Source: Anaerococcus sp. Marseille-P3625 (GTDB lineage: Bacteria > Bacillota > Clostridia > Tissierellales > Peptoniphilaceae). Taken from it: 64,000 nt of DNA. The position numbers and the translations under genes are program-made. Below are positions 8,101 to 16,200 of the stretch, one piece after another. The stretch covers positions 1-64,000 of the forward strand of contig NZ_OCTP01000011.1 in the NCBI RefSeq assembly GCF_900232825.1, read 5' to 3'. Under the pieces are notes generated by a model. The model was given only the letters and a program-made list of their open reading frames with translations. It was not told where the DNA came from and searched no databases. Each line of letters starts with the position of its first letter. The first letter of the stretch is position 1.

Positions 8101-9469
8101 CTCTTACCTCTATTTTTATTATATTTTTATCTTCTTTATCAACCTTAAATTCTTCCGATTGCCTAAAGCCTACTAGCCAAATAATCTTATCAACTGATAA
8201 AATTATTGGTATTTGATCCCTAAGATTTCTATCGATTTTTTGGTCGATAAAAAAATCTTTTAGCTTTTTGTTGTGGTTAAAACCAAGTGGCTTAAAAGTA
8301 TCGCCGTTTTCCCTATATCTAAGCTTTAGCGGAAATTTTAGCTTATCAAAGGAAAAATAAGCTATATTTTTATTTTTTTCTCCCATAGAATTAACCAAAG
8401 TTGCTTTTATAATTTTTCCATTAAAATTAATTTCTTCATCCAAAGAAAGAAAAGCAAAATTTTCTATGTTTAAATTGTTTTCAACTTTAGAAAGCTGATA
8501 AGTCTTGTAATTTTTTATAAATTCCAAATCATCTTTTATTATTTTTTTTCCACTTGCTAAAGTCGTTAAACTGAGAAATTCATCGATATTTTTCTTGCTT
8601 ATATCTTTTAAATTATTTTTTAACTTGCCAATAGCTTTTCTTAATAATCTTTTTTGGTAAAAATCTTCTAATCGGTCAAATTTTGATAGGTCAAATAAGA
8701 TTTGATTCTCATCTTCTAAAACTAGGACCTCTTTATATAAAGAATCGATACTCCTATCGACAATTTTTAAATCTTCTTTTAAAAGCATAGAAAGATTATA
8801 AATTGCATCTACAGCTTTGGGATTGATGGTGGAAAATTCAGGCATTATCTGGTTTCTAATATAATTTCTTGTGTAATCATTGGATAAATTTGTTTTATCA
8901 ATTGCATAAGCTATTAAATTGCTATCCAAATAGGAAATTATTTCATCTTTTGAAAAAGATAAAATCGGCCTAATGATATTGCCATTTCTAAAATCCATAG
9001 CTACCATTCCATCCAAACCAGTGCCTCTTATCAAACGCATCAAAACAGTTTCTGCTTGATCGTTTTTATTATGGGCAATGGCGATTTTGGAATTTTCATA
9101 TTGACTTGCCAATTCATTAAAAAACTCATACCTAAGCCTTCTACCGGCATCTTCAGCAGAAATTTTGTGAATTTTTGCATAGTCATCCATACTAGCTCTT
9201 TTGACTCTAAATTCTAAATTTAATTTATGGGCAGTTTCTTTTACCAAATTCTCATCATTAATGGCTTCTTTTCTATGTAGATGATTAAGATGAGCCAAAA
9301 TTATTTTAAGATTATATTCATCTTTTATGGATTTTAATAAATAAATTAGAAACTGACTATCAGGCCCACCGCTTGCTCCAACTATGATCGTATCATTTTT
9401 TTCTATGAGTTTGTTATTTTGAATATTTTCCCTAAAGCTAGTTTGAATCTTTGTCTTTTTCAGATTCAT
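8090..9469 (-). CDS. tilS: tRNA(Ile)-lysidine synthetase
   Basis: TilS attaches lysine to C34 of the tRNA-Ile that has a CAU anticodon, allowing it to read AUA. The N-terminal N-type ATP pyrophosphatase carries the PP-loop SGGPDS at about 33-38, followed by HLNHLHRKEA and AHNKNDQAETVLMRLIRGTG. The C-terminal half contains a TilS substrate-binding region and the final KLKDFFIDQKIDRNLRDQIPI segment. The protein is 459 residues, within family range. The gene overlaps divIC by 32 bases and hpt by 11. Confidence 0.95.
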   Translation of the reverse strand: MNLKKTKIQTSFRENIQNNKLIEKNDTIIVGASGGPDSQFLIYLLKSIKDEYNLKIILAHLNHLHRKEAINDENLVKETAHKLNLEFRVKRASMDDYAKIHKISAEDAGRRLRYEFFNELASQYENSKIAIAHNKNDQAETVLMRLIRGTGLDGMVAMDFRNGNIIRPILSFSKDEIISYLDSNLIAYAIDKTNLSNDYTRNYIRNQIMPEFSTINPKAVDAIYNLSMLLKEDLKIVDRSIDSLYKEVLVLEDENQILFDLSKFDRLEDFYQKRLLRKAIGKLKNNLKDISKKNIDEFLSLTTLASGKKIIKDDLEFIKNYKTYQLSKVENNLNIENFAFLSLDEEINFNGKIIKATLVNSMGEKNKNIAYFSFDKLKFPLKLRYRENGDTFKPLGFNHNKKLKDFFIDQKIDRNLRDQIPIILSVDKIIWLVGFRQSEEFKVDKEDKNIIKIEVRDDN

Positions 9470-9758
9470 CGGTTTTTTCCTTTACCATTCCAAGTCTTTC
9501 TTCGGCAATTTTTTCTTTAAATTCATCTGTATTTCTCATCTCATAGTCTTTTTCTAATTCTTTTATTTTTGCATCTAGATCTTCTAATTTTTTCTGGTTA
9601 GATGATAAGTCGCTGTCAAGTTTTTTGATTTCCTTATCCATAGACCTATTTGCCAAGGCAAAATAAATTGCAGCAATAAGAATAAGAGCAAACATAAATA
9701 TTATAAAGCCAGTATTTTTTGTTCTCCTTTTTTTCTTTCTAACATTTCGCTTATCCAT
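9438..9758 (-). CDS. Septum formation initiator DivIC/FtsB
   Basis: A 106-residue bitopic protein. A basic N-terminal tail (KRNVRKKKRRTK) is followed by one membrane helix (about 18-36) and an extracytoplasmic coiled coil (about 40-75, IKKLDSDLSSNQKKLEDLDA), then a charged C-terminal tail. DivIC/FtsB scaffolds the division complex together with FtsL and DivIB. The position between an S4-domain gene and tilS is the classic Firmicute location of divIC. It overlaps rqcP by 8 bases. The tail after the coiled coil is acidic and probably disordered. Confidence 0.88.
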   Translation of the reverse strand: MDKRNVRKKKRRTKNTGFIIFMFALILIAAIYFALANRSMDKEIKKLDSDLSSNQKKLEDLDAKIKELEKDYEMRNTDEFKEKIAEERLGMVKEKTDESEKDKDSN

Positions 9759-9996
9759 CTACCACCTCATACATTTCGCTTGCATCAGATTTTTTTGCCC
9801 CATCGATGATATTTAAGACCCTTACTTTTAGCCTATTATTGCCAAAAATCACCTCTATAATATCGCCTTTATCAACCGTGGAAGAAGCCTTTGCAATTGA
9901 GCCATTTATTAAAACTCGCTCGTTTTCGCAAGCTTCTTTTGCTACTTGTCTTCTTTTTATAATTCTAGAATTTTTCAAAAATTTATCTACTCTCAT
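9751..9996 (-). CDS. rqcP: S4-domain RNA-binding protein RqcP (YabO/HslR-like)
   Basis: An 81-residue protein made almost wholly of an S4 RNA-binding domain (MRVDKFLKNSRIIKRRQVAK ... INGSIAKASSTVDKGDIIEV). In Bacillus the yabO product RqcP acts in ribosome quality control, stabilising peptidyl-tRNA on stalled 50S subunits during poly-Ala tailing by RqcH. The location upstream of divIC is the same here. It is the first gene of the rqcP-divIC-tilS-hpt run and is divergent from dinB. No strong ribosome binding site is visible before the ATG, so translation initiation may be weak. Confidence 0.85.
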   Translation of the reverse strand: MRVDKFLKNSRIIKRRQVAKEACENERVLINGSIAKASSTVDKGDIIEVIFGNNRLKVRVLNIIDGAKKSDASEMYEVVDG

Positions 9997-10137
9997 AAAT
10001 CAATTTTACTAGATATATGGTTTTTTATCCACTTAAATGAAAAGCTTTAGCAAATTATCTATCGATTTGCAAAAAAGACTCGAAATCAGGCGAATTTATA
10101 GAAAATATTATAATAGTATAATGGTAGTGGTGATATT

Positions 10138-11172
10138 ATGAACGATATTTTGCACATCGATTGCGATGCTTTTTACGCATCTTGTGAAGAACTTAGAAAT
10201 TCAAAATTAAAAGATAAGGCCATCGCTGTTGGCGGACTTAGTAATAAATCAATAATTACAACAGCAAATTATAAGGCTCGCCAATATGGCATACATTCTG
10301 CAATGCCGGTATTTATGGCAAGAGAACTTTGTCCAAATTTGATTATGATTCCAGTTGACCACAAATATTACAGGCAAAAATCCAAGGAAGTTTTTGACAT
10401 AATTAGACCCTTTGGAGAAATTTTGGAACAAGTTTCAATAGATGAGGCTTATCTTAAAATAAATAGCAACAATCCTCTAGCCTTAGCCCAAAAAATTCAA
10501 AATGAAGTTTACAATAAAACAAAAATTGGAGTTTCCATTGGAGTATCCTACAATAAATTTCTAGCAAAACTTGCAAGCGATTGGAATAAACCTAAAGGCA
10601 TCAAAGAAATTTCCAGAGAAGATCTGCCAGAAATTCTCCTAGACTTAGACATATCCAAAGTCCATGGTCTTGGCAATCATGGAGTAGAAAAATTACAAAA
10701 AATTGGCATATATAAAATTTCTGACCTGATGAAATTAGATCTTTCCTACTTGAAAAATGCTTTTGGCAAGCAAGGAGAATACATATACAAGGTAATTCGA
10801 GGAGAAGATAATAGAAAAGTAAAAGAGTCTAGACTTAGAAAATCCATAGGCAGAGAAAGAACATTTAGAGCAAACACCAAAAATAAAGATATCTTAGAAA
10901 ACTATTTAAAACAAATAGCAGAAAAACTAGAAGATGACATGAACAAAAATAATTTAATGGGCAAAACTGTAAACCTCAAAGTAAAAAATTCTAACTTCAA
11001 AATTTATAGCAAATCAAAAACACTCCAAGAACCAATTTGTAAAAATGATGACATTTACCACGTTTCCAAAGAATTGTTAGATGAAATATATAAGGGTGAA
11101 GAAATAAGACTAATAGGAATTTCAATTTCCAAACTATCAAAAAAAGAAACAAACCAGCTAAGTTTTTTGTAA
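10138..11172 (+). CDS. dinB: DNA polymerase IV (Y family)
   Basis: A translesion DNA polymerase of 344 residues. The palm has catalytic D8 (ILHIDCDAFYASCE) and D102-E103 (SIDEAYLK). The fingers segment is TTANYKARQYGIHSAMP, then GVSYNKFLAKLASDWNKPKG, a helix-hairpin-helix (VHGLGNHGVEKLQKIGI) and a C-terminal little-finger domain. The ORF ends soon after a shortened clamp-binding-like tail (QLSFL), which resembles a QLxLF beta-clamp peptide. Two TATAAT-like hexamers lie just upstream (10109-10114 and 10117-10122). I see no Gram-positive LexA box in the 120 bases before it, so SOS control is not supported. It is divergent from rqcP. Confidence 0.94.
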   Translation: MNDILHIDCDAFYASCEELRNSKLKDKAIAVGGLSNKSIITTANYKARQYGIHSAMPVFMARELCPNLIMIPVDHKYYRQKSKEVFDIIRPFGEILEQVSIDEAYLKINSNNPLALAQKIQNEVYNKTKIGVSIGVSYNKFLAKLASDWNKPKGIKEISREDLPEILLDLDISKVHGLGNHGVEKLQKIGIYKISDLMKLDLSYLKNAFGKQGEYIYKVIRGEDNRKVKESRLRKSIGRERTFRANTKNKDILENYLKQIAEKLEDDMNKNNLMGKTVNLKVKNSNFKIYSKSKTLQEPICKNDDIYHVSKELLDEIYKGEEIRLIGISISKLSKKETNQLSFL

Positions 11173-11186
11173 AAATAATATTACAC

Positions 11187-11222
11187 AAAAAAAGAAGTGC
11201 TAATTTCTAGCACTTCTTTTTA
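11187..11222. terminator. Bidirectional terminator between dinB and the tRNA pair
   Basis: An 11-bp perfect stem AAAGAAGTGCT / AGCACTTCTTT (arms 11191-11201 and 11209-11219) has A-runs on one side and T-runs on the other. It can therefore end dinB on the plus strand and the tRNA-His/tRNA-Leu transcript on the minus strand. Confidence 0.9.
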
Positions 11223-11227
11223 CTTGC

Positions 11228-11313
11228 TGGTGCGGGATAAAGGAGTTGAACCTTCACGAGAAATTCTCACTAGATCCTAAGTCTAGCGCGTCTGCCAATT
11301 CCGCCAATCCCGC
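11228..11313 (-). tRNA. tRNA-Leu (anticodon UAG)
   Basis: The minus strand folds as an 86-base class II tRNA with encoded CCA. The acceptor stem pairs GCGGGAT with ATCCCGC. The D-arm region is GGCGGAATTGGCAGACGC and the anticodon stem is CTAGA/TCTAG with loop CTTAGGA (anticodon TAG). A long variable arm and a T arm with GTTCAACTC follow. It reads CUA and related leucine codons. It lies just downstream of tRNA-His in the same transcript. Confidence 0.95.
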
Positions 11314-11314
11314 A

Positions 11315-11392
11315 TGGGGTGAGTAGTGAGACTCGAACTCACGGCCTCCTGGGCCACAACCAGGTGTCTTAACCAACTGGACCATACCCACC
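11315..11392 (-). tRNA. tRNA-His (anticodon GUG)
   Basis: The minus strand folds as a tRNA with anticodon stem CCTGG/CCAGG and loop TTGTGGC (anticodon GTG). The acceptor stem pairs GTGGGTA with TACTCAC. An extra encoded G at the 5' end (G-1, position 11392) sits opposite discriminator C73 (11318), the hallmark of tRNA-His. CCA is encoded (11315-11317). Two bases separate it from tRNA-Leu(UAG). Confidence 0.95.
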
Positions 11393-11408
11393 AGGTCATT
11401 ACCTATTT

Positions 11409-11436
11409 AGTATACACTATTTAAAATATAAGTCAA
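11409..11436 (-). promoter_or_regulatory. Proximal promoter of the tRNA-His/tRNA-Leu unit
   Basis: TTGACT (11431-11436) and TATACT (11409-11414) are separated by 16 bases. Transcription would start about 10 bases before the mature tRNA-His 5' end. Confidence 0.75.
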
Positions 11437-11490
11437 GCATTATTATAAATTTTATATACTTTTTAAGGCCGATTTTTTAATACGTTATTC

Positions 11491-11519
11491 ATTATACAAA
11501 TTTTTATTTTTCTTGTCAA
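11491..11519 (-). promoter_or_regulatory. Distal consensus promoter upstream of the tRNA unit
   Basis: A perfect TTGACA (11514-11519), 17-base spacer, TATAAT (11491-11496) faces the tRNA genes about 80 bases upstream of the proximal promoter. Tandem promoters fit high tRNA output. No ORF begins between the two promoters. Confidence 0.75.
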
Positions 11520-11590
11520 TAGGAAGCTGAATTTTTTTAAATAAAATGTAATTTTTCCAAATTATAGTAAAATACCTATGAGGTGAATTT

Positions 11591-11695
11591 ATGAAAAGCA
11601 GAAAAACTATTCTAAAAATTTTTGCTATTGTTATAGCAATTGCAATGATCGCACCAATTTTATATAGTGCATACGAATCAATGGCTAGATTATGA
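11591..11695 (+). CDS. 34-residue membrane peptide upstream of recX
   Basis: A short frame with ribosome binding site GAGGTGA 5 bases before ATG encodes a 34-residue peptide. Its first ten residues are basic (MKSRKTILKI), followed by one hydrophobic helix (FAIVIAIAMIAPILYSA) and the tail YESMARL. Layout and size resemble the DUF4044-type single-pass peptides of Firmicutes. Its TGA overlaps the recX start as ATGA, implying translational coupling. Function is unknown. Its reality is supported by the ribosome binding site, the coding-like hydrophobic pattern and the coupling, not by homology I can check. Confidence 0.65.
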   Translation: MKSRKTILKIFAIVIAIAMIAPILYSAYESMARL

Positions 11696-12297
11696 TTGTC
11701 GAGAGTATTGATTATTCAGATAAATTAAATTTAGTTATTATAACTATTGATGGCGAGAAATTTTTGATTTCTTATGATCTTTATTACGATTTGAATCTTA
11801 GTTCTGAAAGCCAAATAGATTTTGATAGCTACAAAGTTATTTTAAAAGACGATCAATATAATAAGGCAAAAAATCTAACTCTTAGAAAGATTTCTTTTAG
11901 TCCAAAATCTTCCAGTGAAATTTATAAAATTCTAAAAGACCAACATTTTGACCAAGATGTGATTGAAAAGACAATAAATTTTCTTAAAGAATTTGATTTA
12001 ATTGATGATGAGGCTTTTGTTAGAAGTTTTATTGCTGATAAACATAATATTTCTAAGTGGCCAAAAAACAAAATTCGCTATGCTTTAAGGTCTAAAAATA
12101 TTGATGATTATATTATTGAGGAATATTTAAGCGAAATTAGTGACGAAGATGAATATCAAAATGCCTATGATTTTGCGATAAATAAGGCTAAGGGAGATGA
12201 TTCTTTTCAAATGAGGCAAAAAGTTTTTAGATTTTTGGCTTCTAAGGGTTTTGATTTTGATATTATAAATAATGTTCTTGGAGATATTTTCCAATGA
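11692..12297 (+). CDS. recX: Regulatory protein RecX
   Basis: A 201-residue protein with the RecX helical repeats: ARNLTLRKISFSPKSS-like and EIYKILKDQHFDQDVIEKTI, then LKEFDLIDDEAFVRSFI and KNKIRYALRSKNIDDYIIEE, and a last unit (RQKVFRFLASKGFDFDIINN). An N-terminal extension of about 60 residues is typical of Firmicute RecX. RecX binds RecA filaments and limits or modulates recombinase activity. recA is not in this window. It begins inside the stop codon of the 34-residue peptide gene and its stop overlaps the start of the GIY-YIG gene, so the three genes form a coupled set. Confidence 0.88.
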   Translation: MIVESIDYSDKLNLVIITIDGEKFLISYDLYYDLNLSSESQIDFDSYKVILKDDQYNKAKNLTLRKISFSPKSSSEIYKILKDQHFDQDVIEKTINFLKEFDLIDDEAFVRSFIADKHNISKWPKNKIRYALRSKNIDDYIIEEYLSEISDEDEYQNAYDFAINKAKGDDSFQMRQKVFRFLASKGFDFDIINNVLGDIFQ

Positions 12298-12551
12298 CTT
12301 ATGGTTATGTTTATATTTTAAGGTGTGCTGATAATTCTCTTTATACGGGTTGGTGCAGAAATTTAGAAAAAAGAGTTAATTTACATAATTCTGGCAAGGG
12401 TGCCAAATATACCAAAGCCAAGGGTCCTTGTAGGCTTGTTTATTACGAGGAAATTTCTGATATGTCTGAAGCTTTAAAAAGAGAAGTTGCTATCAAAAAA
12501 TTAAGTAAAAGAAAAAAAGAAGAACTGGTAAAAAGTTTTAAAATTAATTAA
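12294..12551 (+). CDS. GIY-YIG domain nuclease-like protein (YhbQ/YazA type)
   Basis: An 85-residue single-domain protein. GIY-YIG landmarks are YGYVYILRCADNSLYTGWC (the YVY...YTG pair), the catalytic-type arginine in NLEKRVNLHNSGKGAKYTK, and the terminal EALKREVAIKKLSKRKKEEL helix with its conserved glutamate. Family members include YhbQ, YazA and the UvrC-like domain; a role in DNA repair or RNA processing is suggested but unproven. It overlaps recX by 4 bases. The terminator stem begins within its last codons. Confidence 0.9.
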   Translation: MTYGYVYILRCADNSLYTGWCRNLEKRVNLHNSGKGAKYTKAKGPCRLVYYEEISDMSEALKREVAIKKLSKRKKEELVKSFKIN

Positions 12552-12573
12552 TTCTTTCTACCAGTTCTTTTTT
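12521..12573. terminator. Bidirectional terminator between the GIY-YIG gene and the MinD-like gene
   Basis: A 10-bp perfect stem AGAACTGGTA / TACCAGTTCT (12521-12530 and 12559-12568) is followed by T5 on the plus strand and by CTTCTTTTTTT on the minus strand. It serves the converging recX and mre operons. The left arm lies inside the GIY-YIG coding sequence. Confidence 0.85.
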
Positions 12574-13198
12574 AGTGCTTAAATGCCATTTTTATTTTTT
12601 CAAAAAATGATATTTTTGGTATCTCTATTTTTTTATCTTCTAGCAAGTTTTCTATAACTTCGTTAAAGTATTGACCGTTTTTGACAAGTCCTAAGAATCT
12701 TTTATTTTTTGCTTCAATGGCGTTTTTGTCATTTCTTATATCGTAATCTTCGCTTGCCTTGTTGATAAAGAAATAATCTCCTTCAATTTCCTTATTCAAG
12801 GAATCTGTATCGATAATTTCTATTATGATTTTATCCTTGATAAGATCCTTAGAAAGATTATCAATTACTAGATAATCATAGGAAATTTCACCTAATAATT
12901 TTTCGACATCTTCTCCTCTAAATATATATTTATCTTCCAAAAGTGGACTTATGATAAAATCTAAGTTCTCATTTTCGTGGACAATTACCTTTTCTAATGG
13001 GGCAAGGGAAGAAAAATAATCTCCTATATCGTAAGTTATCATTCCATCTTTTTGAAAATAGTCTTCTATATTGGAATTTGGATTTCTCTTTGTCTGTAAA
13101 AGCAAAACTTTTCCAGATTTTTGCAAATATTCTGCTAGATTTACCGAAAAATCAGTCTTGCCTATTCCTTCTTTTCCATTGATAATATATGTTTTCAT
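12572..13198 (-). CDS. MinD/ParA-like P-loop ATPase at the end of the mre operon
   Basis: 208 residues with a deviant Walker A of the MinD/ParA type: GKEGIGKT at 8-15, with signature lysine K9 and catalytic-loop K14. A Walker B-like strand is DYLVIDNL at about 130-137. The C-terminal end (ISFFEKIKMAFKH) can form a short amphipathic basic helix, like the MinD membrane-targeting sequence. Overall similarity to classical MinD is low: the usual DxR/PGL switch regions are not evident and the protein is about 60 residues shorter. It is the last gene of the operon, 14 bases after PBP2, where many Clostridia have minCDE. No minC or minE is present. Role unknown; a positioning ATPase for the wall machinery is a reasonable guess. 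Confidence 0.7.
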   Translation of the reverse strand: MKTYIINGKEGIGKTDFSVNLAEYLQKSGKVLLLQTKRNPNSNIEDYFQKDGMITYDIGDYFSSLAPLEKVIVHENENLDFIISPLLEDKYIFRGEDVEKLLGEISYDYLVIDNLSKDLIKDKIIIEIIDTDSLNKEIEGDYFFINKASEDYDIRNDKNAIEAKNKRFLGLVKNGQYFNEVIENLLEDKKIEIPKISFFEKIKMAFKH

Positions 13199-13212
13199 TT
13201 TACTCCCTGACC

Positions 13213-16200
13213 TTAATTTCTTTTGTTTGCATCGTTTTGATTATTGGTAGAGTTATTTTGATTATTAGTAGATTTTTTTTGATTTCCTGTAGGGGTATTT
13301 TGCTTATTTAGATGATCTGGATTTATATTTTCAATTATATTTCCAATTTCATTTGTTGGATTATCTCCCATTTGTCCCCTATCTACATTTGCTCCTGTAT
13401 CTCCAGTATTTGTAAGATATACATCTAAATCAAAATATTTTGCAACTATATCGCGCATAATTGGCGAAGCATTGTAAGAAGTATCTCCCTGGGTTAGGAC
13501 TATACTTATTGCAATTTCTGGATCATCATAAGGTGCAAATCCTACCATCCAAGCGTAACTGTCGTATTTTACTCCGTCGGCATTTTCGCCTTCTACTTCT
13601 GCTGTACCAGTTTTTATACCGATTTCTACTGGTAATTGTGATAAGATTTTATTATTTTGAGCTACAAGCAAAGCACCATATTTTATATCTTCAAGATATT
13701 TTCTATCTTTTAGGTCAATTCTGTTGCCTTCTGGAACATTGTTAAATAAAACATCTTGAGAATCGTGATTTGTAACTTTGTCCACCAAGGTGTATTTGTA
13801 TAGATAGCCACCGTTTGTTAAGGTTGCAATCGCTCTATTCATTTGAATTGGCGTATAGGAGTTTTGTCCTTGACCTATAACTATATTTAGCATATCTGTT
13901 ATATCCCAAACGGCTTGATTTAGATAAGTATATTTTATAGTATCGGCAAGACCTGCTCTTTGACCTTCAAGAATACGCTCTGGATCGTAACCTCTTTCAT
14001 CTAAAAAGTCTAAGATTTTCTTTCGTGTCCAGCTTTCAGGATCATCTGTAAAGTTAACTATGTCTACTACATCATTTTCAAATTCGCTTTTTGATTTTTT
14101 TACGTCATTTTTTAGGTGCAGTGGTAATTCTTTTTCCAGATAATTTTTAAGCATTAATCTTGTTACTTCTATTTTCTTATTTATTGAAGGGATATTTCCT
14201 GTTGCTTCTTTTGGTATATTTATTTCTATGCCTGTAGGTTTATCTAGGCCTAATTTTTCTGCAGCAATTCTTATGTCGTTTAATTCCAACTTAACTCCAA
14301 CAGATCTACCATCACCTGGATTTTCGCCTAAAGCTAGACAATAGAAAAAGTAGTTACAAGAATCTCTAATTGCTCCATAAAGATTTTCTTCACCATTAGT
14401 TGTGCCTTTTTCTGTCCGGATTAGACAATTAAATCTTCTATTTCCTATATCCAAAAATCCATGGCAAGTATTGATAGCTTGTGGGTCAAGTCCTTTTTCT
14501 AAGGCTGCAAGGCTTGATACAAGTTTAAATGTTGAACCTGGCATTACTGCAGTTTGACTTGCTATGTTTAACATTGGTCTTGGGACTAGTGGTCCGCTGT
14601 CTTCTTCTACTTGTAAGCTTTCCCAATCTGATTGAGAAATTCCTGTGGCAAATAAATTTGGATCGTAATTTGGTAAGGAGGCCATAGCCAAAACTTGACC
14701 GGTTTTTACATCTGAAACTACAACCGCACCACTTTCTGCATAGGCAGCTCTTCTTATTGGCATAAATAATCCATATTCGGATTCGTAAGCGTGGCCATTT
14801 CTAATGGCATCAAGAACTCCTGCCAAAGATTTTTCAGCTTGTTCTTGCAAGTCCAAATCAATTGAAAGATATAAGTCATCGCCAGGTTCTGATGGACTTT
14901 GAGATATGGTTTCTTTTCTATTGCCGGATGAATCGACTGTTACCAAGCTTTTGCCGTTTTTGCCCTTCAAATTATCCTGATAAGATTCCTCAATTCCAGC
15001 CTTGCCTATTATTTCATCTCTTAAATAGTCACGTTTTTTGACGTATTTTTCAATTTCTGCTTCTGTGGCAATTGGCCCCATGTATCCTAAGATGTGACTT
15101 GCTACATATCTATTTGGATATGATCTAATCGGTATTGTATTTACTGCAATTCCAGATGTTTTTTTGATATTTTCTTTTATCTTTAAAACTGTGGATTCAT
15201 CGATATTATATACCAAATTAATAGGTCTATAGCCAAAGTTTCCTTGAGTATTAATCTTGTTATCAATTGTTAGGATTCCCAAAGCTTCTGTGTCAGAATA
15301 ATTTTCCAATTTATTTATTTTTTTTAGGTATTGTAAAATAATTTTTGGATCAGTTTCCTTATTTAGAGTTTCGATAATTTTTTTGTTAGGATTTACCCTA
15401 TCTTTGCTAGCATAATAGGTGTAAAAATTATTCTTATCAATATTAAAAGTATAATCCCATTTATCTGGATCATCTTCTGTTACATCTATATTTGGGTAAA
15501 TATTATTTCTAGTATTGGCATTTTGTGCCATGTATTTTACATCATTTGACAAAATCAACGGCTTTAGCAAGTTGTTTTTTTCTGCAAGTCTTGCCAATTC
15601 TTCTACTGGCGAACCTGATTGCTGGTTTTTGAAACTAACATTTACCTTGTATTCATTTTTTTGATCGTCATTTTCAGTTATAACTTCTGTTTCAAAGTTT
15701 GCGTAGATACCAAGATTTTCTAATTGTTGGATCAAAATATCAGCTGGGATAACGTAAGCTCCATCATCTTTTACTATAGCTTGGGTTAATACATCAGCAA
15801 TTGTAGATTTTCTTACGATTTCGTAAAAATCATCGGCAACTTTGCTTTTTAGGTTAATTTTAGGATAAACTTTTGAAAGTTTAGCTTTTTTTTCTACTAA
15901 ATCCTCATCTGCCTTAACTGCACAAGGTTTTAAAACTATACTTCCTAAAAGATTATTTTTATCCAAAATATCGTAGGCAAGCTTTCTTGCAAAAGAATTT
16001 TCTAGAACTGATAGCAATACCGATTTGTCATTACCTATAGCATTTACAATATCTTCTATTGGATCATCTTTTATGTCATAGCCAATGGACTTTAATTTTT
16101 CTGCGGAGTTTTCTTTAAAAGTAACTCTTAAGTTGCCATTTTTCTGACTTACGTGGCAAGGAATGTCAATTCCACGCTTTTTTAGAGCCAATAAGGCAGT

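Noticed and set aside
10012-10137. LexA/SOS box before dinB
   Set aside because: I looked for GAAC-N4-GTTC-like sequences and found none, so SOS control cannot be claimed.
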